From the NCBI RefSeq assembly GCF_002264395.1, contig NZ_NFVA01000006.1, positions 1-64,000 on the forward strand: a DNA stretch of 64,000 bases, in the 5' to 3' direction. Positions within the stretch are counted from its first letter, which is position 1; each line of letters opens with the position of its first letter. The position numbers and the translations under genes are program-made. Source of the stretch: Paenibacillus sp. VTT E-133291 (lineage in GTDB: Bacteria; Bacillota; Bacilli; Paenibacillales; Paenibacillaceae). Shown here piece by piece: positions 52,990 to 61,964 of this stretch. The notes beneath the pieces were generated by a model, which was not told where the DNA came from, made no database searches, and was given only the letters and a program-made list of their open reading frames with translations.

Positions 52990-53736
52990 ATGATTATCAT
53001 GAAAACGATGGAAGAGATCGAAAAAATGCGTGCGGCGGGAAAAATTCTCGCTGAATGTCATCGTCAAATTGCGCAAATTCTACAGCCGGGAATTACCACC
53101 TGGGAGATTGATGAATTTGCAGAAAAATTTATACTGTCTCAAGGAGCGACTCCTGAGCAAAAGGGATATAACGGATATCCGTACGCAACCTGTGCATCTG
53201 TAAATGATGTAATCTGCCACGGCTTTCCGAAGAAGGAACCACTTAAAGATGGAGATATAGTAACCATAGACATGGTAGTTAACTTAGAGGGCTGGTTGGC
53301 AGATTCCGCTTGGTCATATGGGATTGGCAACATTAGTGAGCAGGCGACCAAATTACTAGACACCACAAAAGAATCTTTATTCCGAGGTATCGAGCAGGCA
53401 GTTGCAGGCAACCGTATCGGGGATGTTGCTCATGCTATTCAAGTTTACGCAGAGTCTAATGGTTTTTCTGTTGTGCGTGATTTTATTGGCCATGGGATTG
53501 GTTCAGAAATGCATGAAGCACCAGAGGTACCTCACTATGGTCCGGCTGGCAGAGGACCCCGTCTTAAAGAGGGGATGGTATTTACCATTGAGCCGATGCT
53601 GAACACAGGCAGCTATAGAACAAAGATTGATGCCGATGGTTGGACTGCACGTACCATTGACGGCGGTCTGTCAGCACAGTATGAACATACATTAGCTATC
53701 ACCCCTCAAGGAACGATTATCCTGACTGAACTATAA
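52990..53736 (+). CDS. map: type I methionine aminopeptidase
   Basis: Removes the initiator methionine from new proteins; two metal ions. The five ligands are visible: Asp in VTIDMVVN, Asp in LADSAW, His in FIGHGIGSEMHE, Glu in FTIEPML, and Glu in QYEHTLAI. 248 residues, normal for the type Ia enzyme. ATG 52990 or 52999 may be used; the ribosome site GAAGAGG suits either. It is not beside adk or secY, so it is probably a second, stand-alone copy; a ribosomal-operon copy would be expected elsewhere. Confidence 0.92.
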   Translation: MIIMKTMEEIEKMRAAGKILAECHRQIAQILQPGITTWEIDEFAEKFILSQGATPEQKGYNGYPYATCASVNDVICHGFPKKEPLKDGDIVTIDMVVNLEGWLADSAWSYGIGNISEQATKLLDTTKESLFRGIEQAVAGNRIGDVAHAIQVYAESNGFSVVRDFIGHGIGSEMHEAPEVPHYGPAGRGPRLKEGMVFTIEPMLNTGSYRTKIDADGWTARTIDGGLSAQYEHTLAITPQGTIILTEL

Positions 53737-53745
53737 TTTAGGGTA

Positions 53746-53802
53746 GAAAATAGACCTGATTAGCTTCATCTTCTAATGATGTTGCTGATCAGGTCTATTT
53801 GT
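53746..53802. terminator. bidirectional terminator between convergent genes
   Basis: AAATAGACCTGAT (53748-53760) pairs with ATCAGGTCTATTT (53788-53800), with an inner loop of about 27 bases. Confidence 0.85.
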
Positions 53803-53817
53803 TGTTCAACTAATCAA

Positions 53818-54228
53818 TTAATCAGTAATGTTGCGAGTATAGTATTCAATGATATCTTTTCGACGAATAATTCCGACAAACACGCCTTCTTTATCAATCA
53901 CAGGAACAAAATTCTGATCTGCGGCGAGCGTCAACATATCCTCCATTTCGGCATTTATGAGAACGCTCTCGTTATGGACATGCTTCTGGATATCGCTTAC
54001 TGGAACTTCTCCTATATTGTCAAAAGTTAGACCTGCTGTGTTTTTCAGCTTCCACAATAGATCACCTTCCGAAAGTGTTCCTACATATTTTCCTTCATTA
54101 TCAATAATAGGGATAGCCGTATAATGGTGCTGCTCTAATTGTTCTAAGGCTTCCAGCATGGATAGTGAGTTAGTGATATAGGCAACTTGATCTTTAGGCA
54201 ACAAAAAAGAGGATATTTCCATCGGCAT
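53818..54228 (-). CDS. two-CBS-domain protein
   Basis: A 136-residue Bateman module: CBS1 about 10-65 (HHYTAIPIIDNEGKYVGTLSEGDLL) and CBS2 about 78-134 (ADQNFVPVIDKEGVFVGIIRRKDII). No enzyme domain is attached. Stand-alone CBS pairs of this size can bind adenine nucleotides or cyclic-di-AMP (DarB/CbpB proteins of Bacillus), but ligand specificity cannot be read here. ATG follows AAAGGAG. Confidence 0.88.
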   Translation of the reverse strand: MPMEISSFLLPKDQVAYITNSLSMLEALEQLEQHHYTAIPIIDNEGKYVGTLSEGDLLWKLKNTAGLTFDNIGEVPVSDIQKHVHNESVLINAEMEDMLTLAADQNFVPVIDKEGVFVGIIRRKDIIEYYTRNITD

Positions 54229-54403
54229 GAACTCCTTTGTATTGAGATTTTTTTAGTTAGGCTACTTTTATTTAAACATACTTTTTGAAGAGATAGGTGT
54301 TTTAAATTTTATTATTTAATTATAGGTAAAAAGACCTATTAAATGACAGTCGCATTTTGTCGATTAAAGATAAGGTATATTATCCTAGAGTGGAGTTGTT
54401 CAG

Positions 54404-56512
54404 ATGGCGTTGTATCGTAGGCTTTCTTTAACGGTTAAATTTGTTCTGGTAGTAAGTTTAGTTATCATTGTTATCTTTTTCTTTAGTTTAGTTGCAAATC
54501 TGCAAAATCTGCGTAATGTGAGTATTTCGAATGGTGAACTTCAAGCGGAGGTTGCCGGACGAAGTTATGCGGAATCCATCCAGAATACTATGATAGACAT
54601 GGAGTCAACAACTAAGGTATTCGCAGAAGTGTTGCTGGAATCAAGAGAACATCAGACCTTAAGTCGTGAGGATGTTATCTCTACAATGAAGGCTATGCTT
54701 GAGAACAGACCTGAAATTTTGGGTATTAGCACATTATGGGAGCCGAATGCCTTCGATCAAAAGGATCAGGCTAATATAAATAAAATGCCGTACGACGACA
54801 ACACAGGGCGTTTTGTTCCTTATGTTGTTAAAAATGAGGGTTCAATTACGATTGAAGCTTCGAAAAATTACGAAGTAGAAGGCACCGGAGATTACTACCT
54901 TATACCTAAAAAAAATAAGAAACCGATCTATCTTGAACCGTATTCTTATGAGACAACTGTTGGGTCTATGCAGATGATTTCGATTATACAGCCCATTGTA
55001 ACCAATTCGGGTACTTTTCTTGGGACTGTGGGATTTGATATCTCGCTAGCAGAGCTTCAGGCAAAAGCGGTTAATTATAGACCTATGGGAGGTTATGTTG
55101 CTCTTATTTCAAATGATGGGAAATATGTAGCGAATCCTAATGATCCACAGAGTGTACTTAAAGATTTTGGGGATACGGAAGAGAAAGCTGCATTGTGGAG
55201 ACAAGTGAAGAACGGGAAGAGTGTACAGGGGTATACCAATAATTCCAAAGGAGAAACTGTGCTCCGAATTTTTGTTCCAATCCAAATGCCAAAAAGTGAA
55301 CAGGTATGGTATACCCAGACAGCCATTCCTAAATCTACAATTATGGCGGACTTCGAAAAAGCCAAAACAGAATCTTTTATTATCATGTTAGTTGGGATGA
55401 CGATTTTAGGACTAGTTGTAGGCTTTCAACTATGGTTGATGGTGATCAAACCGCTTCGAATGTTATCTGAGAAATTGCAGCTTATGTCTCAAGGGGATTT
55501 AACCCAAACCTTGCAGGTTCGAAATAATGATGAATTCGGCAAGATGGCTACGCATTTTAATCAGATGACACATAAGCTTCGAGAAATGTTTGGACTTGTA
55601 GCTGACTTGTCGATGTCAGTGGGTGCTACTTCTGAAGAGTTGACAGCGAACGCTGAACAGACAGGGAAAGCTGCTGAACAGATTGCTGTGGCTATTGGAC
55701 GAGTCGCCGAGGGAGCGCAACTGCAGAATGGTTATGCAGGAGAATCTTCTCTGGCCATGAGCGATCTTAGCGTTGGAGTGCAACGTATCGCTGACTCTTC
55801 ATCAGCGGTGTCTGCATCTGCCGATGAAGTAACCGATCAAACGAAGAGAGGCAGTGCACAGCTTCAAATGGCGGTGAACCAGATGACAGAGCTTAAGCAA
55901 TCCGTGGACGAGACGAGTCTGGCGATTGAACGACTAGGTGAAAGATCTGTACAGATTAGTGGTATTATTGGTCTGATCTCGAGTATCAGTAAACAGACTA
56001 ATCTATTGGCATTAAACGCAGCGATTGAAGCATCCAGAGTGGGTGAACAAGGTCGTGGATTTGCTGTAGTAGCTTCGGAAATACGGATGTTGGCGGATCA
56101 AACGAAACAAGCTGCCGAACAAGTTACTGAATTAGTCGAACATGTTGTCCAAGATACTAATCAAGCCTCACAGGCTATGGCCGTTGGTAATGAACAAGTA
56201 CGTATCGGTGTGCAGGGTGTATCTGACAGTGATCTTTTGTTTACATCGATTCTTGCTGAAATGACACAGGTTACAGATCAGATTCAGGAGGTATCTGCAG
56301 CCGCACAGCAGATGACCGCTGGTACAGAGGAGATTTCAGCTAGTGTCAAAGTATTAGCCGATCTTGCATCGGAAGCGTCCGCAGATTCACAAAGTGTAGC
56401 AGCAGCGTCAGAGGAGCAGCTTGCTTCTATGGAAGAGATAACTGCCTCGACGGAATCCCTCAGCTCAATGGTGCAAGATTTGCTGGATAAATTGTCTTAT
56501 TTTAAGATTTAA
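54404..56512 (+). CDS. methyl-accepting chemotaxis protein with dCache-type sensor
   Basis: A 702-residue transmembrane chemoreceptor. TM1 about 12-31 (FVLVVSLVIIVIFFFSLVAN); extracellular double-Cache region to about 320, with STLWEPNAFDQKD and GTVGFDISLAELQ; TM2 about 325-347; HAMP to about 400; then a long coiled signalling hairpin with the tip SKQTNLLALNAAIEASRVGE and GFAVVASEIRMLADQTKQAAEQV. It transmits ligand binding to CheA. No C-terminal CheR-docking pentapeptide is seen. ATG follows TGGAGTTG. Ligand unknown; dCache domains often bind amino acids. Confidence 0.93.
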   Translation: MALYRRLSLTVKFVLVVSLVIIVIFFFSLVANLQNLRNVSISNGELQAEVAGRSYAESIQNTMIDMESTTKVFAEVLLESREHQTLSREDVISTMKAMLENRPEILGISTLWEPNAFDQKDQANINKMPYDDNTGRFVPYVVKNEGSITIEASKNYEVEGTGDYYLIPKKNKKPIYLEPYSYETTVGSMQMISIIQPIVTNSGTFLGTVGFDISLAELQAKAVNYRPMGGYVALISNDGKYVANPNDPQSVLKDFGDTEEKAALWRQVKNGKSVQGYTNNSKGETVLRIFVPIQMPKSEQVWYTQTAIPKSTIMADFEKAKTESFIIMLVGMTILGLVVGFQLWLMVIKPLRMLSEKLQLMSQGDLTQTLQVRNNDEFGKMATHFNQMTHKLREMFGLVADLSMSVGATSEELTANAEQTGKAAEQIAVAIGRVAEGAQLQNGYAGESSLAMSDLSVGVQRIADSSSAVSASADEVTDQTKRGSAQLQMAVNQMTELKQSVDETSLAIERLGERSVQISGIIGLISSISKQTNLLALNAAIEASRVGEQGRGFAVVASEIRMLADQTKQAAEQVTELVEHVVQDTNQASQAMAVGNEQVRIGVQGVSDSDLLFTSILAEMTQVTDQIQEVSAAAQQMTAGTEEISASVKVLADLASEASADSQSVAAASEEQLASMEEITASTESLSSMVQDLLDKLSYFKI

Positions 56513-56539
56513 AATAATTGAGATGTTGTAATTGTAAGT

Positions 56540-56578
56540 GGGAAACCCGGTTCTTTTCTAAAGGATCAGGGTTTTTCC
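56540..56578 (+). terminator. terminator after the chemoreceptor gene
   Basis: GGAAACCC pairs with GGGTTTTTCC around a loop, ending in a T run. Confidence 0.75.
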
Positions 56579-56620
56579 ATTTCTTACATAATCTAAAAGG
56601 TATCTAGATGGCATCGGATG

Positions 56621-56629
56621 TGCTATAAT
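56621..56629 (+). promoter_or_regulatory. extended -10 promoter of the cold-shock gene
   Basis: TGCTATAAT provides a TGN extension plus a perfect TATAAT (56624-56629). No good -35 is seen, as is common with extended -10 promoters. The transcript leader would be about 160 bases. Confidence 0.65.
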
Positions 56630-56656
56630 CAATATATCGAAAGTAGTTACCTGCTA

Positions 56657-56717
56657 ATTCACATAGCGTAGAGGGTTATTCTTAAGATGACAATAACCTT
56701 GTACCATATGTGAATTT
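56657..56717 (+). promoter_or_regulatory. structured leader of the cold-shock gene
   Basis: AATTCACATA (56657-56666) pairs perfectly with TATGTGAATT (56708-56717), and inside it GGTTATT pairs with AATAACC. A long folded leader before a csp gene is typical of temperature-sensing 5' regions such as that of cspA, but the fold here is not a known family that I can name. Confidence 0.7.
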
Positions 56718-56796
56718 TTATTTTTTTAGAGATTTTGTAAGAGATTTTTTTGGGATAAGAATAACATGTAAATTAAAAAAAGGTGGTAATTATATT

Positions 56797-56997
56797 ATGC
56801 AAACAGGAACAGTGAAATGGTTTAACGCGGACAAAGGCTTTGGTTTTATCGAGGTTGAAGGTGGAGAAGACGTATTCGTACATTTCAGCGCAATCACTGG
56901 TGACGGATTCAAGTCTTTGGATGAAGGACAACGTGTAGAATTTAACGTAGTTCAAGGCAATCGTGGTCAACAAGCTGAGAATGTTGTAAAACTCTAA
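56797..56997 (+). CDS. cold-shock protein, CspA/CspB family
   Basis: A 66-residue single-stranded nucleic-acid-binding protein. ATG 56797 follows AAAAAGGTGG; longer readings run into the leader. RNP1 is KGFGFIEV and RNP2 is VFVHFSAI, both complete, with [12 protein letters not shown] at the start. It acts as an RNA chaperone. Produced from a long folded leader and ended by a strong terminator. Confidence 0.96.
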   Translation: MQTGTVKWFNADKGFGFIEVEGGEDVFVHFSAITGDGFKSLDEGQRVEFNVVQGNRGQQAENVVKL

Positions 56998-57004
56998 AGT
57001 TGTG

Positions 57005-57042
57005 AAAAAAATCCCCAAACTTATAGTTTGGGGATTTTTTTA
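57005..57042 (+). terminator. terminator after the cold-shock gene
   Basis: AAAATCCCCAAAC and GTTTGGGGATTTT pair nearly perfectly, with a T run of seven; an A run on the left may allow activity in both directions. Confidence 0.93.
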
Positions 57043-57118
57043 AATATAAGAAATTATAAGTTTCACACAATACTATATGTCTTATATTTCTCGCTTAGTT
57101 GAAAGGTGGCGGATGTAA

Positions 57119-57346
57119 GTGCAGGTGTTTGAAGACTGGAATTTAAAAGTGAAGAAAACCTTTAACGCTACAAGCAACAAGGAAGTATTGACTGTGTCTG
57201 AAGCCGGTAGTTTACTTGGTCTGTCTAAAGATCAAATGAAAAGCTATGTAGACCAGCATAAGTTAACCAAAGTCCCAATTATGAGAAGTGTTGTCAGGTA
57301 TCTTATACTGAAAAGTGAAATCGATACGATCCTGAACAAAACCTAA
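57119..57346 (+). CDS. small helix-turn-helix (excisionase/MerR-like) protein
   Basis: A 75-residue protein starting at GTG 57119 after GAAAGGTGG. The part VLTVSEAGSLLGLSKDQMKS then YVDQHKLTKVPIMRSVVRYL is the winged-helix pattern of excisionase-like or MerR-like DNA-binding domains, here probably as the full protein. The surroundings show no integrase or phage genes, so a regulator is more likely than an excisionase. Partner unknown. Confidence 0.75.
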   Translation: MQVFEDWNLKVKKTFNATSNKEVLTVSEAGSLLGLSKDQMKSYVDQHKLTKVPIMRSVVRYLILKSEIDTILNKT

Positions 57347-57367
57347 TGTATTCTCAATAAACTTTGC

Positions 57368-57406
57368 AGACCCATCCTTCATAGGATGTGGTCTTTTTTT
57401 TTTTTG
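57368..57406 (+). terminator. terminator after the small HTH gene
   Basis: AGACC.ATCC and GGAT.GGTCT form a stem with a 5-base loop followed by more than ten T residues. Confidence 0.9.
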
Positions 57407-57585
57407 CCTCAAAAATTTCTTATAAAAAGAAACTTATCGATCCAATGATCGTCTATAATTATGGGATATTTAGGTAATGGGGTAGGCATAAACAGTAATA
57501 GAAGTTTAAACGTAATTGTGTGGAATAAAAGGTGATGTTCATTAATGGTGAGAAGTCGCATAAACAGAAAGGGTAATTCATCCAA

Positions 57586-58680
57586 ATGAAAAATAAACAG
57601 GGCACTCATCCATCTGCTTCATTTACTTTAAGCAGAATCGAGAAAAAGAAAGTGAAAAAAAATAAAATCAGTAAAAAAATGAAAATTTGGTACTTTTCGA
57701 TGGCTATCGTACTTATTATTGGACTGGGATCTTTTATTTTCCGTAAAGAATTAATGATTTTTGGGTTTAATAATGTTGTAGCCCCAACGATTGAACACAC
57801 CCTTAAGGACTCCTATGTGCCATTAGAAGACAGCGGAGAACCAGGATTACAACCAACGATAGAAAATAAAGACCGTCCTTTTTCTCTCCTTCTACTAGGC
57901 ACCGATCAGCGTGGCAAAGAAAACGGGCTTTCTGATTCCATTATTTATACAGTTATTCGACCTGAAGACCATAAAGCACTGCTCGTCTCCATTCCCCGTG
58001 ATTCCTATACAGAAATTATTGGAGCAGAAAATATCAAAGGAGCAAGAAAAGAAACCAAGATTAATGCGGCACATTCCTACGGAGGTCCTCAAATGAGTGT
58101 GGATACCGTTAAGAATCTTTTGAATGCGCCAATTGATTACTATGCTACGATTAATTTTAATGGGCTTGTGGGTGTTACAGATGCTCTTGGAGGAGTGGTG
58201 CTTCCAATCACCAAGGTGATAGAGAATAAGAGTCCCGATCATGAGAAACTAAGAATTGAGCCGAACAAACCGATCTATTCCGGTAAGGAAGCTTTAATGT
58301 ATGTAAGATATCGGGAAGATTCTGATTTTAAGAGAACAGAGAGACAGCGGATTTTCTTGAAAGCAGCGCTTGATCGGATGAAAAGAATAGATAATATTCT
58401 TAATATACAGAACATTATCGAAATTGCTGGCAGTAACTTTAAAACGAATATGAAGTCAGATTTTATTTTGGATTTGGCTAAGAAGGTAATTCTTGAAGGT
58501 GGAACCCCTGAAATAACGAGTCATATGCTCCAAGGGGAAGGAAAACATACGGATCAATGGTATTATATACTCGATGAAAATGATGTAAAGCGTACTCATG
58601 ATATGATCGAGATTTGGCTGAACCCAGACTCTACTGAGGCTGATTTAATCACTGCTTCTAAGGATGATGCTGCTGCATAA
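57586..58680 (+). CDS. LytR-CpsA-Psr (LCP) family cell-wall glycopolymer ligase
   Basis: Attaches wall teichoic acid or similar polymers to peptidoglycan outside the membrane. 364 residues: a basic cytoplasmic tail of about 35 residues (lysine-rich), one membrane helix (FSMAIVLIIGLGSFIF), then the LCP domain from about 95 with FSLLLLGTDQRG, SIIYTVIRPEDHKALLVSIPRDSY and the late YVRYREDSDFKRTERQR, which contains the conserved arginines of the pyrophosphate site. ATG follows GAAAGGG. A leader of about 120 bases lies between a TATAAT (57454-57459) and the start. Confidence 0.9.
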   Translation: MKNKQGTHPSASFTLSRIEKKKVKKNKISKKMKIWYFSMAIVLIIGLGSFIFRKELMIFGFNNVVAPTIEHTLKDSYVPLEDSGEPGLQPTIENKDRPFSLLLLGTDQRGKENGLSDSIIYTVIRPEDHKALLVSIPRDSYTEIIGAENIKGARKETKINAAHSYGGPQMSVDTVKNLLNAPIDYYATINFNGLVGVTDALGGVVLPITKVIENKSPDHEKLRIEPNKPIYSGKEALMYVRYREDSDFKRTERQRIFLKAALDRMKRIDNILNIQNIIEIAGSNFKTNMKSDFILDLAKKVILEGGTPEITSHMLQGEGKHTDQWYYILDENDVKRTHDMIEIWLNPDSTEADLITASKDDAAA

Positions 58681-58724
58681 TATTTTTACTATACTATTTT
58701 ATATTCACACGGAGGTTAGCTTCT

Positions 58725-59204
58725 ATGGCATTAAAATCAAAGGAGCAAATGATACTCGAATTTAAGTCTCTTATTCCATTCGTGAAATCATTAGAAGAGG
58801 TGCCAGATAAACATTGGGATAAGCCCATAGCTACTGGTAAATGGACCGTGAAGGATATTCTCTGTCACCTCATGCTATGGGATAAATATTTCTATGAAGG
58901 TGCTATTAAGCAGATTATTTTGAAAGAACCATTAACAACGAAACATTTGGATTTTAACGAATTTAATGCTAACGCGAGGGAGTATGCCAAATTGTTATCC
59001 AAGCAGACCTTGATTGAACAATTTGTGCTCTACAGATCTAGAATTTTAGATGCAGTCTCTGGATTAACGGATGAAGAATGCGAATTGGAATATAAGGATG
59101 GAGACCACAAGAAGTTCAGTGTTCGCAAGTATTTGAGAAGTTTTATCCCACATGATAAGCATCATAAAAAACAGATTGAACAATTTCTAAACTGCATCGA
59201 TTAG
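58725..59204 (+). CDS. DinB-like four-helix-bundle protein (ClbS/DfsB-like)
   Basis: A 159-residue helical protein. Metal-ligand histidines of the DinB fold are likely in DILCHLMLWDKYFYEG (about His46) and in HDKHHKKQIEQF (near 147-151). The motif TGKWTVKDILCHL is typical for DUF1706/ClbS-like proteins, some of which hydrolyse reactive metabolites such as colibactin; here the role is unknown. ATG follows CGGAGG. It follows the LCP gene by 44 bases and may be co-transcribed. Confidence 0.78.
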   Translation: MALKSKEQMILEFKSLIPFVKSLEEVPDKHWDKPIATGKWTVKDILCHLMLWDKYFYEGAIKQIILKEPLTTKHLDFNEFNANAREYAKLLSKQTLIEQFVLYRSRILDAVSGLTDEECELEYKDGDHKKFSVRKYLRSFIPHDKHHKKQIEQFLNCID

Positions 59205-59229
59205 AGATGAATTGTTGTCTCCTTATGGC

Positions 59230-59439
59230 TTAAGCTTTAGCGCGATTCTGAACCATTTTCATGGATTGGCGAATAAGTATTGGACCGAACATGCTGCCAG
59301 CATAGGCGGCTATAAAAGAATGTAAGGGAAACTTTATAGCGAAATAAATGACCGATCCAGCTACAAAATCAATAAGAATGAATTTCTTGATCTCGGATAG
59401 TGGGATTGTGACGAATACAAATGATTCTTTATTTTTCAA
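59230..59439 (-). CDS. small membrane protein of unknown function
   Basis: 69 residues, starting with TTG 59439 placed 7 bases after AGGAGG. Two hydrophobic stretches are visible: FILIDFVAGSVIYFAIKF and SFIAAYAGSMFGPILI, followed by a basic tail ending QNRAKA. The good ribosome site and amphipathic layout support a real gene. No family recognised. Confidence 0.68.
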   Translation of the reverse strand: MKNKESFVFVTIPLSEIKKFILIDFVAGSVIYFAIKFPLHSFIAAYAGSMFGPILIRQSMKMVQNRAKA

Positions 59440-59732
59440 ACCGTTGGCCTCCTATTTGAAAATGTTCAAAATAAATCCACTATTCATTCTATTTTGAGAA
59501 CAAGATGTCCCATTCGAAATATTTAGACTAACGGCATACGATCATTACCATCGGGCTTATAAGACCATAATATCTGGGGCACGAATTTCCCTATGTGGTA
59601 CGGTGAAGATGCAGTATTTCGTTTTCGTCTAAATATACAATCGAACCGTAAGTAAAATAATAGAAATATACTTGTAACTGAAATGCACCCCTTAGAATAA
59701 ACATTGGAAAACCTTCTGGGTCCGATGTCTTT
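59440..59732. other. 293-base gap with a terminator-like hairpin at its right edge
   Basis: ATGCACCCC (near 59682) and GAGGTGCAT (near 59737) form an inverted repeat that overlaps the end of the minus-strand kinase gene and probably terminates it. No gene is seen in the rest. Confidence 0.5.
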
Positions 59733-61040
59733 CTATGAGGTGCATTTTTGCTCAGTTTCTGCAACTGATAAGATCTCAATGTTAAAAAGACAAATTTCCA
59801 CTTGGAAAATTTGGTTTTCATAGGTGATATCCCATATTCCGCCGATTTCTTCTACCGCATTCTTTACGCTTTTTAGACCGATACCATGAAAATGCTTGTC
59901 TCGTTTTGTTGTGGCTAATTCTCCGAAATGATTCGTACGTATGGAATGCTGATATGGATTCTGTATTCTGATAAATAAAGTACCCTTATGATAATGAAGT
60001 TGGAACTTAATATAAGGCTGAGTCACACCTGGATGCTTGCATGCTTCTATAGCATTATCAAGGGTGTTCCCTAGAATAATGCTAAATGCATAAGCATCTA
60101 GGTCAAGCTGAGGTGGAATCTTAATATCCGTTTGAAAGGAGATACCCAGCTTTTTGGCAAATTGCGACTTGTAATTAATGATAGAGTCGATTAGGATGGA
60201 GCCGGTATTACTTTCACCTGAAGAGAGTTCTATTACTCCAAGAAGCTTATCTACATCATTCAGTCCGGCTTCTTTTTCCCCAGCTTGTAATTGAGACCTC
60301 AGGCCGAGCAAGATATTCCTGAAATCATGTTGAAACGTAAAGACTTCTTGCTGCCTTTCTTTCGTGAGCAGATACTGGTTCATATAGTAGGTGTTCTGCT
60401 GTTCCAACAAGTAGTTTTTATTCTGTGCCGATTGTATGGTTAATACACGATCACACAAAAGAATGATCAGGAAGTTGATCAACAGCATTCCTCCGGACAA
60501 GGCCGGATACAACGCCGGATATTCCCGCAATGACAGCTCGCCCGATAATTTTGCAATACTGAGAATACTGATAAACGGAAAGCAGAACAACCCGATCCAA
60601 TACCAACTGCTTAGACTGCCCTCGCCAAAAGCTTTGGTAAAACGAAGCGTGATCTGTACCAGTATAAACATCAGAATCTTAGACAAAAACAAGGTAAAGA
60701 TGTATCCGCTTGTCGTATACACAGGTGCAGTTGCTGCATCTGAAAGAATAATCAGTGCGACTATAAATAAAGCAGCACCAATACGCCATTGTATTTTTCC
60801 TTTATACAAAAAGGACAATAGAACGATCCCCACTATATTAAGCCCTAGCATCCATAAGCCTGGAAGTGGGCTGTTATGAAGGAGGACTACGAAAATATAA
60901 TAAGCAGTGTATACGGAATAAAGGATTACTTTGGATTCCCAAAGCCGTGGGAAACAATGATCATAGAAATAATGAATGATAAATGGGAGAGCTGCCAGTG
61001 TGAGGGCATAGAACAGCTCATCCAGTAGAATATTATTCAA
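59733..61040 (-). CDS. AgrC/GHKL-type sensor histidine kinase
   Basis: A 435-residue kinase starting at TTG 61040 after GGGGGAG. Six hydrophobic segments in the first 210 residues form the AgrC-like membrane sensor. The phosphoacceptor is in TFQHDFRNILLGLR (His near 240). The GHKL ATPase shows LGNTLDNAIEAC and KHFHGIGLKSVKNAVEEIGG. The C-terminal 25 residues are extra. It overlaps the LytTR regulator gene by 8 bases. No agrB/agrD-like genes lie next to it, so the peptide or other ligand is unknown. Confidence 0.9.
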   Translation of the reverse strand: MNNILLDELFYALTLAALPFIIHYFYDHCFPRLWESKVILYSVYTAYYIFVVLLHNSPLPGLWMLGLNIVGIVLLSFLYKGKIQWRIGAALFIVALIILSDAATAPVYTTSGYIFTLFLSKILMFILVQITLRFTKAFGEGSLSSWYWIGLFCFPFISILSIAKLSGELSLREYPALYPALSGGMLLINFLIILLCDRVLTIQSAQNKNYLLEQQNTYYMNQYLLTKERQQEVFTFQHDFRNILLGLRSQLQAGEKEAGLNDVDKLLGVIELSSGESNTGSILIDSIINYKSQFAKKLGISFQTDIKIPPQLDLDAYAFSIILGNTLDNAIEACKHPGVTQPYIKFQLHYHKGTLFIRIQNPYQHSIRTNHFGELATTKRDKHFHGIGLKSVKNAVEEIGGIWDITYENQIFQVEICLFNIEILSVAETEQKCTS

Positions 61041-61770
61041 GCAGACTCCCCCTGAATTGCAAATAACTCTTTTTCACTACGGTGCTTTGCTTATCGCTAA
61101 TCGGAAGTTCTTCCCCACTCGTTAATACAATTTTTTTGCCCTGAATTTGTTTTATGTAATCGAAATTCACAAGATACGATTGATGAATCCGCACAAACTG
61201 CTTCGAAGGTAGCTTTCCTTCTTCTATAGATAAAGTACTGTAATATTCCGTTTGATCTTCCGTTGTTTGCAAAATGATTTTTCGGCGATCACTTGCCAAG
61301 TACATAATATTACGGATTGGAATCAGTAGTTTAGTTCCACTTTGGTGTACAGGCAGTAATTTTGGTTGATTTTGCTGACGCTTGACCTTTATTTGCTGAA
61401 TCATAGAGAGTAGTTTTTTTTCAAAAGACTCGTTATGTATAGGCTTCTTTATAAAACCGGAAGGTTGAACGTCAAATAGTTGAACATGATACTCTTCGTG
61501 GCTCGATACGTAAATCAACCGAACCCTATCATTATCACAATCTCTCCGTAAGATATGACCCGCTGTTATTCCGCTTATTCCCTTCATTTCTATATCCATA
61601 AAAATAAGATCAAATGGACAACCATGTTGTATGGCTTTCGTGAAACTTTCACCAGAATAGAATATGGATACCTCTATCTTTACGGTCTGCTGAATGGGAT
61701 GGTTAAGGATCAATCTCTCCATATATTCTGTTGCCTTGAAATCATCATCACAAATAGCAATATGTATCAT
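61033..61770 (-). CDS. LytTR-family response regulator
   Basis: A 245-residue regulator. REC domain with ICDDDF and phosphoacceptor Asp59 (DLIFMDIEMKG); LytTR DNA-binding domain about 140-240 with RNIMYLASDRRKIILQTTED, then FVRIHQSYLVNFDYIKQIQG. ATG follows AGGAGGGG. It is divergent from an ABC exporter operon across a 194-base gap, which is therefore its likely target region; clear LytTR direct repeats could not be confirmed by eye. Confidence 0.92.
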   Translation of the reverse strand: MIHIAICDDDFKATEYMERLILNHPIQQTVKIEVSIFYSGESFTKAIQHGCPFDLIFMDIEMKGISGITAGHILRRDCDNDRVRLIYVSSHEEYHVQLFDVQPSGFIKKPIHNESFEKKLLSMIQQIKVKRQQNQPKLLPVHQSGTKLLIPIRNIMYLASDRRKIILQTTEDQTEYYSTLSIEEGKLPSKQFVRIHQSYLVNFDYIKQIQGKKIVLTSGEELPISDKQSTVVKKSYLQFRGSLLE

Positions 61771-61964
61771 GTGAAATTCCCCTCCTGTGTTATAAATAAT
61801 AATACATTATATGGGAGTATAATCAACCTTTATCCTTTTAGGGATCACTTGGAAGTGGCGAAAGTTACATTTATTCCCGTGTTTTTTACCATAACGATTA
61901 GTAATTCTAGTAAACATGCTAATTTAATATCAATTAGTAGCAGACGGTATGGAGGAGTTGAAAA
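61771..61964. promoter_or_regulatory. divergent control region of the LytTR system and ABC operon
   Basis: Rightward, TTTACC (near 61896) and TAGTAA 17 bases later could be a promoter for the ABC operon. Leftward, TTGATT and TATTAT 16 bases apart on the minus strand are possible. No unambiguous LytTR repeats were found. Confidence 0.35.

Noticed and set aside
59591..59821. 76-codon minus-strand frame at the kinase end
   Set aside because: Overlaps the kinase C-terminus and a terminator-like hairpin; no ribosome site.
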